64,000 nt of DNA from assembly GCA_030247845.1 (NCBI GenBank), contig JAPDRP010000022.1, forward strand, positions 496,001-560,000, read 5' to 3'. The notes beneath the pieces are model-generated. The model did not search any database, was not told the DNA's origin, and saw only the letters and a program-made list of their open reading frames with translations. Below, piece by piece: positions 46,452 to 58,300 of the stretch. The position numbers and the translations under genes are program-made. The stretch comes from Coniosporium tulheliwenetii (taxonomy: Eukaryota > Ascomycota > Dothideomycetes). Each line of letters starts with the position of its first letter. Position 1 is the stretch's first letter.

Positions 46452-48097
46452 GACAGATGTGTGCGCACTGCGCTGCTTGTCTCACAGATCTAACACCTCT
46501 CGTCGCAACGGCGGGCATCTGAGGGTTGAGGACTCGGACCGGGGATGTCGTCAGGGGTTTTTAGTCGGAGCATCGCCCTAGGGATCGTTCGGCAGGTGGT
46601 GATTCAGCATTGGAGATGGGCGCTGCGATCAAGATACACAACAATGCCGCCCTCGTCTGGACGTCGAGCTGTGTTCGAGGGGAGTAAGACTCAGGAATTT
46701 GGAAGATTGATGCGCTGATGCATTTGCTGCACGAATAATGCCCGGGGTTTCAGCTTGGACGATGCCGCTAATCAGCCTCAGGCCGCAGGGCGAACCTGGC
46801 TTGCGCGCGGCGCTGTATCCGAATCGCCTAAGAGGCCGCTCCCACTCGCTCTCCAAAATGCTGCTCCCATCTGCGCACCTACTCGAGCAACCTGTGTGAT
46901 CCGAGCCGTTTGGAGCTGTGCTTTGTGTCAAGCTGTTCAGAGCCAAGCAACACGTCTGACGGCAGAACGACAGACGCTCATGGATCCGGCTCCCAAATTT
47001 CCGTCCGAGCATCGCTGCTGCAGCGGCTCCTGAGCACTCATCCTGGTAAGCGTGCAAGAATAGCTGACGCCAGCACAAGGCTGTCCCTGCTTGCTGCATA
47101 TCATCCCGAAGCTCCCCTGACCGGCAAATATCTTTCGCCGGATCCCCGTTCCCAGGACAAGGTGGCTCCTGGTGTGGGAGCCAAGGCATGCTCATGGGAA
47201 TATGCGGACAACAACTTCAGTGTTTTCAGCGCCTACAGATATCGCGACGATACAGTCTCGACAAGGTGTTTCTATGTTCAGCAGCTGGTACGCCGCTGGT
47301 CCTTTAATCTGCAATTTCCGCCGTCTTCTTCGTCTGTCTATCAGATTCAGCATTACGGCTTCTCTGCTTGTTATCTCAAGTTCTCCCCTGCAGCGATTGA
47401 GTTTCCACCTGTCTTGAGAGTATCACTGGCGCGTCAAGCATGCTTTCTGCAGTGCTCCGTGTCGCCCACGTCGTCCGAACCGGGTACGACGTGCTGCATG
47501 CACCGGAAGGACTGTGGGGATGACACCTCGAACTGGTGGTGTGTCCCCGCCAAAAGACTCGACAGACAGCTTGATTACGTGACGGCTCTACCTGTCCGCA
47601 ACGTTCTCGACTACTCTGCCATTGAGATCATATCATGAGCTCCGACTGGCATCCGAACTCGACGTGACGTCCAGTAGTTGATGCTGCCTGAGATGGCGGA
47701 AACTCTATGTCACGTGCTCATACAGTTTGTCTGACAACTGTTTCTTCGTCTCCTCAGAGTCGCATTACTGGTTGGACATGAGGCATTCGCCTACGAGAAG
47801 ATTTCCAAGACGCTGGTCGTGCACTCCCACGTCGGAAGCAGCCGCTTTCCGAAGCCAGCTTGGCCGTGCAAAAGCATTTCAGTCTCTCTGGTGCCCTTCT
47901 GCATATAGCCTCTTGCAATTGTCTTTTTTATATGCAGCTTGCTTCGCTCAGTCCTGCCCCGTCATTCCCGTTACCCACCTGCCAAATCTGATTCTGATAC
48001 TCCCGCTGCTCAGATACCACAACCACAACCATCCTGATCCGAACCCCCAACCTCATCTAAGCCCGAGCACTCGTAGCTCCACCATCGCCGACTCACA
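46452..48097. other. Long divergent intergenic region
   Basis: About 1.65 kb between two diverging genes. A 242-codon plus-strand frame (46910-47638) has a patchwork composition, no motif and a Cys/Ser-rich tail. I do not accept it as a gene. CT-rich sequence near 47930-48090 precedes the OHCU decarboxylase start. Confidence 0.4.
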
Positions 48098-48818
48098 ATG
48101 GCCGACCCCCAACCCCTCCCCGGCCCCCCAACCCTCCCCTCCGCCCCAACCGAAACCCTAACCCGCGTCCTCGACACCCTCTTCGAGCCCTCCCAGCCCC
48201 TGCACACCCTCTCCATCCCCCTCCTGCGCTCGACGCCCTTCCCCACCTACGCCGACCTCATCGCCGCCATTGGCGTGCAGCTGACCGACCTCCTCGAGTC
48301 AGCAAGCACCAGCGACACGGAGTGGCTCGATAAGATTCTTGCGGCGCATCCGAGGTTGGGGGAGAAGAAGGTGGAGAGCGCGCTGTCGAGGGGGAGCAGG
48401 CGGCTATGGGTGGCGGGGAAGGTGGGGAGGGGGAAGAGGTGAGGAGAGAGTTGGCGAAGTTGAATGGGGTGTATGAGGAGAGGTTTCCGGGGCTGAGATA
48501 TGTGTATGTGGATCTCTTGTTTTACGAGGGGAAGCAAGGGCGAGTGCTGCTAGTTGTAGCTGGCTCATGGATCTGCTAGGGTGTTCGTGAATGGTCGCAG
48601 TCGGCAGGTGATTATGGAGGACATGAAGAAGAGGATCGAGCGGGATGATATTATGGCGGAGAGGAGGGAGGCAATTAGGGTGAGTTCGCCTGAACTGTTC
48701 GCACGAATGATTGAGGAGTTACGCGGTTTGGGGATTGCGCTGATTATTTTGGCAGGCGATGTGCGAGATAGCCGCTGATCGAGCGGGGAAGATTGGCGAG
48801 GAGATATACACCAGCTGA
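48098..48818 (+). CDS. OHCU decarboxylase-like protein (urate breakdown)
   Basis: Expected to decarboxylate 2-oxo-4-hydroxy-4-carboxy-5-ureidoimidazoline to S-allantoin, the last step after urate oxidase and HIU hydrolase, usually peroxisomal. Exons 48098-48503, 48580-48679 and 48756-48818. Family features are TLFEPSQPLHTLSIPLL, FPTYADLIAAIG, AHPRLGEKKVES with the active-site His, then EQAAM, ELAKLNGVYEERFPGLRYV and VFVNGRSRQVIMEDMKKRI. One base is missing at the G5 run 48390-48394 between ALSRG and EQAAM; uncorrected, the frame ends at 48442. The C terminus IGEEIYTS lacks a clear SKL-type peroxisomal signal. Convergent with SWD2. Confidence 0.78.
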
Positions 48819-49051
48819 GTGTCGGGGTGTTGAGAATCAGAGCTGAGCGAATCCTTTAAACGTCTTCTCATGTGCTACGATCTTGAATGAGATGAAATGG
48901 CTGTATTCAGCGCTGGAAACCCCTTCACACCTATGCGCCTTTGCTTTTGACCACAACGCCAGTCCATGCAAGGTATCATAGCGAGTTCTCCCATGAATTT
49001 AGCACGTCATCCCATTCAACAAGCAATCGTTTCCACGCACCCCACCTATCC

Positions 49052-50210
49052 TTACCCCACAGAATCCGGATCCGGCAACCAAAGCAACAGCTCCTTATCC
49101 GCCGAGCACAGCATATTGAACCTCTGATTATACCCCACAACCGCCCCCTTGCCAGGCCCCGGCAGCTCCGCAAAAGGTCTCAGCACCTTGTCCGGAGCAG
49201 AGTCCGCGCTAATATCCCACACCAGCAGGCCATCCTCTCCAGACCCGCCGACGAGGTACTTCCCGTCCGGCGTGATGCACATATCGCCCTGGCCCGCGAC
49301 ACCGCCGACGGCAAATTCGCCCGGCGCTTTGCGTCCCGAGTGCCCACCTTTCCGGACGCAGAAATGCGTCAAGGCGCCCTCGAAGGCCTCGAGCACAAAG
49401 TGGCCCGGTCCAGAGGTCCCAACCAGGATCTTCTGCCCGTCATTCGAGAACTCAAGACGCGTCCAGTCGTGCCCGGTCGACTGCGGCGTATAGCGCTGCT
49501 CGTCCGGCTGCAGGTCGAACGTCGCGAATGGCGGCTTATCGTAATTGCGGATGTCGTAGAGCATGATGGACTGGGTGGGCGGGGAGGCAATGGCAATGAC
49601 GGTGGCTGAGGGGTCGTAGGCGGCGAGGTAGGGCGCGTGCAGCTTGAGGTGGCCCTGGCTGTTCTGCGAGCGCACATCCCAGAGCCGCACCGTGTTGTCG
49701 TGGCTGCAGGATAGGAATTGGTCGGTGCTGGGCGAGACGGTGATGCAGGTTACGGTGTCGGTGTGCCCGCGGAAGTAGCGGATGTAGGAGTTGTCGTGCG
49801 TAGAGAGGTAGCGGATCGTGTCTGGTAGCGGTCAGCATGTTAAAGTAGTCTTGGGTGCCTGTGTGAGCTGAGGTTCCAGAGCGCGTACCGTCGACCTTGG
49901 TGCTGGCGTATATGATGCTCTGCGCATGGTGCGAGAACCGCGCGAGGTGCACGCCGTACTTCTGGCTCTTGAGCTCTTTGGCGTGCTTCCCTTCCTTGCA
50001 GTTGTAGATCTGTAGCGTGTCGTCGTCCCGCGCTACGATCACGAGCTCCCCGGAGTCGTCAAAGTCTAGAGATGTCACGGACGTCGTGCTCTTCTCGGGC
50101 TTGAAGCGCCTCGTGGGCCGAAAGCTGGTTATCACGTCGCTGATTTTGTTGCTCGGCGCATCTTTGCCTGGGGGAGGTGGAGGCGGAGGTGGTGTCGCGT
50201 CTGCGGCCAT
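49052..50210 (-). CDS. SWD2: COMPASS/CPF WD40 subunit Swd2
   Basis: WDR82 orthologue, shared by the Set1/COMPASS H3K4 methyltransferase and, in yeast, the cleavage and polyadenylation factor. Two exons (50210-49889, 49821-49052, intron 67 nt) give 363 residues with no frame break. A Pro-run N terminus (ATPPPPPPPPGK) is followed by SNKISDVITSFRPTRRFKP and VTSLDFDDSGELVIVARDDD. The second exon has the near-invariant IRYLSTHDNSYIRYFRGHTD, VTCITVSPSTDQFLSCSHDN and TVRLWDVRSQNSQG. Later repeats include DMCITPDGKYLVGGSGEDGL. Length and order match the family. Divergent from the OAC1-type carrier, with 380 bases between starts. Confidence 0.93.
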
Positions 50211-50590
50211 GGCGGAGGCTTTCAGACGTGTGGGCGGGGGTGAAGCATAGCTCCGAGCGGATTTCAGGTTGTGAGGTTTACTGCCATTGCGGAAAACGTA
50301 TCCCGCCCACTGGCTTTGGTGTTTTCGCAGAGCTGCGAGTTCACATCAGAGCTTCCTTTGCCGACTTTCAACCGGCGTTTCCTCCGGTCTCGGCAGCCAT
50401 AAGTCCGTCAATACCCAGTGCTTCCCGGTCAACATTTTTATGAAGCTTGCGACTATCCTGACACCGGAATCTACGTCGCTGTCGCATTTTTCTCATCTCA
50501 AATTTCTTTGGTAGCGCCGTTCAATCCTGAGACTACTGCCGAGCCGCTGTAGTTACACGACTTCGCCCTTGTGTGGGCAGCGGAGCAAGA

Positions 50591-51728
50591 ATGTCCACGG
50601 GTATAGGGTATGCGCCGGCACAGTCAAACGTTGGACGGATGGATGCAGCTAACATATCTATCCAGCTCCTTCATTGCAGGCGGTATCGCAGGATGCGGTG
50701 CTGTCACCGTCACGCACAGCTTCGAGACCGTCAAGATCCGATTACAGCTCCAGGGGGAACTACAGTCGAAGAAGGACGCGCCCCGCCTATACCGAGGTGT
50801 CTTACACGGCGCAAGTGTTATATTGAAGAATGAGGGGATGCGGGGTCTATTACGAGGGCTGAGCTGCGGAGTACGCCTTGCGCCCATCTGGAAGCTCGAA
50901 GGCAATTAAATAGCATCGACGCTAACGGAGCGCGCGCTGTTCACAGTACATCTACCAAATGACCCTCAATGGCTGCCGATTAGGCTTCTACGAGCCCCTC
51001 CGAAAAAGCCTCACCACCGCGCTCTTCAAAGACCCTAATGTGCAAAGCTTCGGCGTCAACATCTTCTCCGGCGCCGCATCCGGCATCCTCGGCGCCGCGG
51101 CCGGCTCGCCCTTCTTCCTCGTAAAAACTCGGCTGCAGTCATACTCCCCCTTCCTACCAGTCGGCACACAGCACCACTACCGCAGCGCATGGGACGGGCT
51201 GTCGACGATCTACCGGAACGAGGGCGTTAAAGGGCTGTATCGCGGTGTGGGCCCGGCGATGGTAAGGACAGGGTTTGGCAGCTCGGTGCAGTTGCCCACA
51301 TATTTCTTCGCGAAGCGGCGGCTGGTTAAGCATCTGGGCATGGAGGAGGGCCCGGCGCTGCATCTTGCGAGCAGCGCGGCTAGTGGAGTCGTGGTCTGCT
51401 GCGTCATGCACCCGCCGGATACGGTCATGTCGCGCATGTACAATCAGACGGGGAATTTGTACAGCGGTGCCTTCGACTGCCTATACCGCACCATCAAAAC
51501 TGAGGGAGTGTTGGCCGTGTACAAGGGGTTCTTTGCGCACTTGGCTAGGATATTACCGCATACGGTGAGCCTCGTTTGGTTGCTTTGCGGCGCGGCAAGA
51601 TTGGATAAGGGACAAACTGCTGACATTTCACACAGGTCTTGACACTCAGTCTGGCAGAACAGACAAATAAAATAATGCGCCGGATAGAGGACCGCGTGCT
51701 TTCGAAGCCCTTGAAAGAGAAACTGTAA
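50591..51728 (+). CDS. OAC1: Mitochondrial oxaloacetate/sulfate carrier (Oac1-type)
   Basis: Inner-membrane carrier. Exons 50591-50607 (only 17 nt), 50666-50870, 50947-51564, 51636-51728 join in frame to 310 residues. Three repeats of the SLC25 family are visible. The first has a substituted signature (THSFETVKIRLQLQGEL in place of PxDxxKxR), the second SPFFLVKTRLQSYSP, the third HPPDTVMSRMYNQTG. SSFIAGGIAGCGAVTV, LNGCRLGFYEPLR and GSSVQLPTYFFAKRRLVKH are typical of the yeast Oac1 group, which exports oxaloacetate, sulfate and isopropylmalate. The start is short but the only one that splices cleanly, via GTATGC and a CTAAC branch site. No frame break. Confidence 0.88.
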
Positions 51729-52256
51729 CCAGGGCTGATCTCTTGATCTACGCTGGCTTGTAACATTTTATGTACATATTCGGATTTCGGACGCTTTGGC
51801 GAAGCGGAGAGGGTTTTGGCGCGTTGATCACGGCACAATGCTTGGAGCCGGTTTTATCAGCGCATTTCGTGGGCGTTCCATTGAGACAGTGGGCGGGGGA
51901 TCCGAGATAGAGGCCATTAGTATAGGGACGTTGCTACTTGCCTCGTCAGGCTTAGGGCCTGAGAAGGATGCGGACGTCAAAGAACTGTAGTCTGCGAGCT
52001 ATTTCGATCATCTCAAGGCCGTGTTGTAGTTCTTCCAAGTATAGAAAGGTTCGAGCGGCCAGCAGATACGTGCCATAGAGCATCGACGCAGCGCTCTCCC
52101 ACATTGTGTGTTCTGCAACTGGCGTACTGTTCCGGGTACATAATAGCACAGAACTTTAGATACCTATTTGAAGAAGCTCTGGCAGGGTTCAGTTTGGTAC
52201 GGGAACCAAGCCCCAACATTTCCCGGACGATTTAAAGCGCTTTACCCAAGTTCTTC

Positions 52257-53798
52257 TTAACCGAGTCTTCGATCCGGATATACGCTATCAGGCAGCACAC
52301 CAATTGGAGTCGGGAGCCAGAAACCGGGCCACAAGTGCCACCCTGGGCGAGTGTGCTTCGCTAAGCTGTCGGAAGGTGGGAACTGTCCTTTGGAAGCGTC
52401 TGTAACAGCAGCTTCTTCGGTGGAGTCGCCACCGCCGTTGCCAGCCACGGACGTCACATGAACGCTTCTATCAACGTCTGCCATTTGTTCATCCTCTGAG
52501 TCTCCGGATGCGAGCTTGCATGCTTCGAGCGCAGGCAGCCATTGCCCACGAAAGTCCTTATCGGAGTAGTGAATCAGTTCTTCGGCAAGACGTAAGGTCC
52601 AAACATCGGGATTGAGGATACAGGTCTCAATGACGGATGTTTTGAGATTCCTGAAAGTTGTCGCTAACCTGGGAAACAGGAGCATGTTTGACACCCACTT
52701 GTACATAGCTTCTTGTAGGGCATCCTCGTCTGCATTGAAGTCCGATTGCCCAATCAGACGATTGACCAAGTGGAGTACCAAAGCTTCCAGAAAACTGTCC
52801 AGACGCAGGGCTAGGACGGTAAATAGTCCGTTCCAGACTAGGAATGCGCCTGTCATGCTGCTGCCAAGTCTACCAATTGCCCGATTAGTATGAGGAACTG
52901 CAACAAGGGAGACAAGACTCACGTCTTGTCAGATGGAATGATCAGCTTGTCGTCCACGAGGACAGTCACCAAGACTTGAAGCGCCTCCGCTCGGTTTCCG
53001 CAAAGCTCGAGACATCTTTTCGAGGGGGCCTCACAGGCATTATTGATATGTTTCGTCATTGGGTTCTTCTTCAACTCAGTCCGACGTTCCCTCACGTAAG
53101 TCTTCAGGACGGCGCGGAACTCTTCTCTTAGCGCATCAACGTCCGTAGGCATCGCCTTTCGACTTTCGTCTTCATCAGTAGCACTATGCTTCGGCCTGTC
53201 CAGCGTCGACCAGTAGACATCCCAAAGCCAAGTGAGCGCTTCTCCAGTGACTAGCTGCAAGCGCTGCAGAGTTGGGAGGTGCGAATGCGTGATCTCATGG
53301 CGCATGTCGACGAAGTGCGCGGGCATGTTCAGCTCTTCTGCCATGTCGAACATGGACATCTTGAATGCTCTGCCTTGCTGCGTGTCACAATAGCCCGTGA
53401 CAAACCTGTCATGACAGTAAGCCTATACATCTACAGCAAGTTTTCGGTGGCAGATGCTGAGATGATTTCACCTGGCGAATGCAGTACTGTAGACGGCACG
53501 AACGTCGAATACAGAGTTCTTTTCCACATCATGATGGAGGATAGCATCAACCAGCAGAGCCGTGGACTCAACGGCATGAGGGATGTGCCCTCTCAGCTTC
53601 CAAACATTGACCTGGCGCAAGCGTTAGAGCGGTATGTGAAACAGAGAGGCATGTCGTTCGTACGAGATTGACTGCATGGCGCAGCTCCGCCGTATTTCGT
53701 CGGTCCTCATTGCCAGCCGGGCCGGACGGATAAAACTGCTCACGGACAACAAGCAATTCTGACGCGTCCCGCCATGGCGTGAGGCCTAGTTGCACCAT
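52257..53798 (-). CDS. LAS1: Ribosome biogenesis endonuclease Las1
   Basis: Las1 is the HEPN-type nuclease that cuts ITS2 during 60S maturation with the kinase Grc3. Exons 53798-53664, 53611-53472, 53405-52923 and 52869-52257 join in frame to 456 residues. The N terminus VQLGLTPWRDASELLVVREQ and NVWKLRGHIPHAVESTALLV are characteristic. The HEPN catalytic R-x4-H motif appears in DMRHEITHSHLPTLQRLQLV. The segment RCLELCGNRAEALQVLVTVL and the Trp-rich C-terminal peptide GWHLWPGFWLPTPIGVLP, which contacts Grc3, are both present. No frame break. RRB1, another 60S assembly factor, is far off in the window. Confidence 0.92.
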
Positions 53799-54213
53799 GG
53801 TAAAGCAAAGATCGCATGCGGGATGGTCTGAAGTCAAGATTTTGATATCACGTGCTCGTCCGGATAAGCTTAAGTTTCGGGCCGCCGGCTTGCAGGTTCC
53901 GAGGTTTCGTGATTGGAACTCAGCGGTTCAGCCTTTCAGATATTCGTACCTTAATCAACGGGTGGTCTAGATCAAGCCTTTCTATTTGTCAAAAGACTCC
54001 AGAGTCAATGCTTCCTTCTATGTATCAATGCTCCCATAAGGAACAGCTGGCTCCCCCACAATGAGCTAAGGGTAATGGTAGTAACAAAGTTGGGTATCGT
54101 GTGTGAAAGCCAGCAAAATCTCAAGCCCCACGACAAGACTCCAGGGCTATCCTGAAACCCCGACTCAGGCCTGAAGTCTAGAACCAGCCACCGACCAGCG
54201 AAGGGAACAAGTT

Positions 54214-55371
54214 CTACAGCCATCCATAACCGAAATTCGTACCCTGCACGGCGGATTGCTTCAAGGGTGGGTACCACCACTCATTCGTGTACGTTTCGTC
54301 ATCGTCAAAGAAGAAGCTCTGGCCAGAGAGATCTGGCATGAGCTGGTTGCCAGTCTGCACAGACCATTGCTGGTCTTGAGCATTTGGCGGCTCGTCTGGG
54401 CTCTCCTCGTCCGAGCTCATGTTGTCGTCTTCATCGTCCTCGTCCGCTTCAGGGGGCTGAAACGTCTCTTCTAGTTTGAGTCCTTTGCCGGTGCTCGACT
54501 GTGCACCGGTGAGGAGAAAAGACTGGGAACTGTCCGGCAGGTCATACAGACCCATGCCAACGAGTTCCTTGCCAGTATCGTTTACCTCGGACTGGCCTGA
54601 AGATTGCATGTTGATGTTGGGATCATCAGTCGGTCGCTGTATTGGGAGAAGACCCGGCGATGTTTCTTCGCCTGGCGTGTACGACTGATCTGCTTGCCCC
54701 CAGGACTGAAGCGGCCAGTTTGACGAATAACTTCGGGGAAAGGAGGTTGGCTGCTGCGCGTACGCAGAGGTGGGTCCTTGGTGCACCATGTTCGAAGCCC
54801 AGGCAAGCGGCGTCGTCTGAGGCTGTACGGTTGCGTAAGGATTGCTCAGCGATCGCTCAGAATCCATTGACCCTTGTCGCTGATCGAAATAACTCCAATC
54901 CCGGTTGTGATCCAGGTTCAGATCAAGGCCGGTGCCAAAGCTGAAGTCGTGTTGGAAATACGCGGGATTTTGCATGGTTGGGAGAAGGGGTAGTGGATCG
55001 TTACTGATATTCGGTATGTGGATTTCGGAGTATTGTGACGTTGCAGGATGCCAGCTATATGGCCGGTTTGTAGATGTTCGAGGCCTTATCGCGCTTTCTT
55101 GAGGCTGTACAGGCCCGTTGCCGAACATCATGTTATAGTGGTCGTCTAGGGTCACATGCTGCTTTACAGCTGTGGTCGTTCTCCTCCTCTCAAGGCCCTT
55201 CGGGCTGTTGTGACCGCTTCGTGGTTTTTCTACCCGCGCGGAACGTCGATTCTGACCAGCTGTGTACGGGCCTGAACCCCGAGAATGCCTGCGCGACAGC
55301 TGCGATAGGGCCATCCGGGTCGAAATGTCTCGCACCGGAGGGTCATCGCTCTGATCTAGAGAGGCTGTCAT
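54214..55371 (-). CDS. Conserved fungal protein of unknown function, possibly nuclear
   Basis: Single-exon 385-residue protein; I recognise no domain. The N terminus is basic with RRHSRGSGPYTAGQNRRSAR and TLDDHYNMMFGNG, the middle is Gln/Ser/Pro rich and probably disordered, and residues about 305-330 are acidic (ADEDDEDDNMSSDEESPDEP). The C-terminal third has more ordered, conserved-looking pieces: GKELVGMGLYDLPDS, KGLKLEETFQPPE, SGQSFFFDDDETYTNEWWYP and FGYGWL at the very end. Such proteins are found across Pezizomycotina, in my recollection, without function. The ATG at 55371 is the first in frame. No break is seen. Confidence 0.65.
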   Translation of the reverse strand: MTASLDQSDDPPVRDISTRMALSQLSRRHSRGSGPYTAGQNRRSARVEKPRSGHNSPKGLERRRTTTAVKQHVTLDDHYNMMFGNGPVQPQESAIRPRTSTNRPYSWHPATSQYSEIHIPNISNDPLPLLPTMQNPAYFQHDFSFGTGLDLNLDHNRDWSYFDQRQGSMDSERSLSNPYATVQPQTTPLAWASNMVHQGPTSAYAQQPTSFPRSYSSNWPLQSWGQADQSYTPGEETSPGLLPIQRPTDDPNINMQSSGQSEVNDTGKELVGMGLYDLPDSSQSFLLTGAQSSTGKGLKLEETFQPPEADEDDEDDNMSSDEESPDEPPNAQDQQWSVQTGNQLMPDLSGQSFFFDDDETYTNEWWYPPLKQSAVQGTNFGYGWL

Positions 55372-58300
55372 TGCGCCTGGTTTGCTTGCTCAGGACCTGT
55401 GAGGAAGTGTCGATGGTGGATACAGAAACATGAATTGTACTGTGAAGAGAGGCAACTACTGTCATTATCAGAGGGGTTCAGCCTACACATAAGACTCAGC
55501 TAATGTCGCATGTAGCCGAAAGACGACGGACACTTGCCGAGCAAGGCTACTGTTCGACGGGGTTTCAAGGACGTAGTGCATGTTAGGCCATGTCTCTATT
55601 CCTCATGGCTTGTAACAAGTGCCACTCGGTGCGCCTAATTGGCAGGGGCAGTCCAAGTAGGGGCAACAGGACGTTTTGTTCGTCCCAAAGAGCCAGTGTG
55701 GAGCGAGGAGCATGGTTCGAGGCTGAAGTGCACAGGTTGATCTTCAACCCTATTGATAATGCTACCGGGGCTTGAGCTAGCAGGCACTCCGTAAGCGCCA
55801 GAGTGTGAAGAAAGCTGCGGCAGGTGGATCCCGCGTGGTAAGGTAGTTTTGAGTGAAGGTGCATGCGCACGGCCGATGACACGGGTATGTATCATGGCGC
55901 AACGGAGATCCAAACCGTTTGTGGAAGTGGTTGAAGACGGAGACGAAACCACCACGTTTTGGCGGTGGTGGCAGCACGAGGAATAGGAGACGCCGGCCGC
56001 TGCATGCCCTGGTTGAGACTGGTGGCAGCGCCTGCAACACCATCACCATGGCTGCAGAGGCGGTCAAGCGAATCTTAGTGCGAGCAGTTTGGGGGTTTGC
56101 AAGCCTCCGGATCCTGGGACAAAGGACGATCTTGCATGGAAGCTCGGAGCTTCAAGAAGCGACGACTCTGCGCGTTAGCCGCTAGGGCACTCGTGTGGGA
56201 TAGAGAGTGGCTGGCTAGGTACACAGCGTCCACGCAATCGTACGATAAGGATGATGAAGCAGAGCACAGTGCCGGGCTACCACTCTGTGACAGCAGGGTA
56301 GTAAGTTACGCTGGAAGACCGGGTTGCCCGGTGGAAGGAGCTGCGAAGATGGCTGTGAGCTTTCGGTCCAAGAACCACTCTGAGAATCATCCTGAGCGAG
56401 CTAACCGGGGCAGATCGCGTATCAATCCGTGACTCGTTTTCTCTTTACCGAATGGTCTTGCCAGTTTCCAGAAACGCCCTACACTGGCGTCCATGCGGCG
56501 TCATGGAGCCTTTCTCTAAACCTGGTACTTCTCCGGGCCAATGCATGTGGGTGTCATAAACGGCAAGGGATGTGCAGCAAGATTGCAGCAATAAGGGTGA
56601 TGGGGCAAGGCGAGTTTCAGTAATGCAGTACCAAGCCACAGCTATTCGACAAGGTCTGGAAATTGGGGGCCAATCACAGCCGAAATCCCATCTCAAGAAT
56701 CAACAACTGGGAGTCTGATCGTGAGATCGCCAGGTGGCCTTATTGTCGGCATCACTGCGAATCCTTCGGATGGCTAGTTTGGAGCGTTCACAGCCTCTCA
56801 AGAGATCGTGCGTTGAACATCTCGTACACACCATCCCGAAAATCCCACGCAACACCTGATCAGCTCGGGATAACGAAGCCCTACTGTACACGTAGACGCA
56901 GAAGCGGCCACTGGTTCGAGAGTGCATCTCCGCCAGAGTCGTGCGCTGCGGCACGTTGGGGTTGGCCAAAAACCTTGCGCAGTGCACGCCTAGAGATCCT
57001 TAGGGGCCTGAGTTAGCGAAGGTCTGATGCGCTGAGACCGTGACGTACGCCTTTTCTGCAGCACCAACGGCAAGACTGAAGTGCCGTGCTGGGCCATGCG
57101 CAACTGCGTCCCTTGCCGTCTCACGTCCCGGGGCGCGATCATGCAACGTCTGCAGTCTCTGGCCGGGCACTGTTGCGCTCACGATGCAGCAACCTTGGCA
57201 GGCTAGGGCATGCTTCCGCGATTTCTCATCTGTCCTGTCCCAGCTTCGTGCTCCCGGGGCATGGAGAGGCTGAGCTACCAGCCGACCCATGCACTTCTGC
57301 CGTAGATGATCGACAGCGCGTTGGCCCATGGGATCTGGAGAAGGACATGGTTTGTTGGAAGCATCCGAGCCGCTGGAGCCCCTTGCTTGTACTCAGACCG
57401 TGGACGGGGTATTTAGGCTGTAATGGAGTAAGTACCTTTACTTTCATCCAGTAGTCGTTCTCGTAAAAGAGTTTTGTCTGCTTCCTTGCTTGGCTGCTAC
57501 CTGATGCTGCGGCATCTTACAGCGCGTCCCCCAGCAGTCGATTCCTAAAGGAAGCAATCGACTCATGCTACAAGTGGTCACCCAGTAAGGCCGCGGTGAG
57601 GCTGGCATGGGTTGATATTCAAGACCCTGGCGATAAGAGACTGGTCTGTTCATAGCTTCGAACAGGCCTCAAATCTGCGCTAGTCGGCGCGCGGACAATC
57701 CGGACGCTGCATGCTTTCAAACCATCGCGCAACGAACGCGGCGTGCCGAGAAATGATGTCTTCAACCATCAAGGGCTGGTGAAATAAATTATGTCCGATC
57801 CATGTACGCCCTCGCCCAGACCGGCCACGGACAATGTACTTCTACCAGCTCTTGGCCCGTGGGATCGTGATATGCGGCCTGGAACAAATCTCCAGCTCCA
57901 ACTGCTAATTGGCATGCACGGATAGGAATCAGCGGGATGCTCATAAACGGGATACCTTCTACACAAGGGCTTTCAGCCAATGAAAGCAGTTTACTGCGAC
58001 AGCACGGTAGATGCGGCAGCTAAGGATAGAGTAGCTGCAGGTGACGAACCGCGGTAAGCAGCGGTCGTCCGCTTACTCCCACAAGTAACAAGAGTCATTT
58101 ATCAAGCTCAAGACCTCAGCGGGCGCCACATAGAACTCCTTTCGTGCGATCCAAGGATTCTTGGAGTGATGGCGTCTCTAGGGTTCCCGCTTAATCGCTT
58201 GTAGTCTGCGTTCTCCACTCGGCGATATTCTACTCCGTAGATTGCGGTGCCTGTCGTCATGCCGTCTGTTAACCACAGTACGGAGACGTGGACACAACGA

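Noticed and set aside
46910..47638. 242-codon plus-strand open frame
   Set aside because: No motif, uneven composition, no splice partner, and it lies in the long divergent spacer upstream of the OHCU decarboxylase gene.
48976..49493. Long frames antisense to SWD2
   Set aside because: They are shadows of a strongly supported WD40 gene, caused by its codon bias. The same holds for antisense frames over PHB1, DAK and PEX4.
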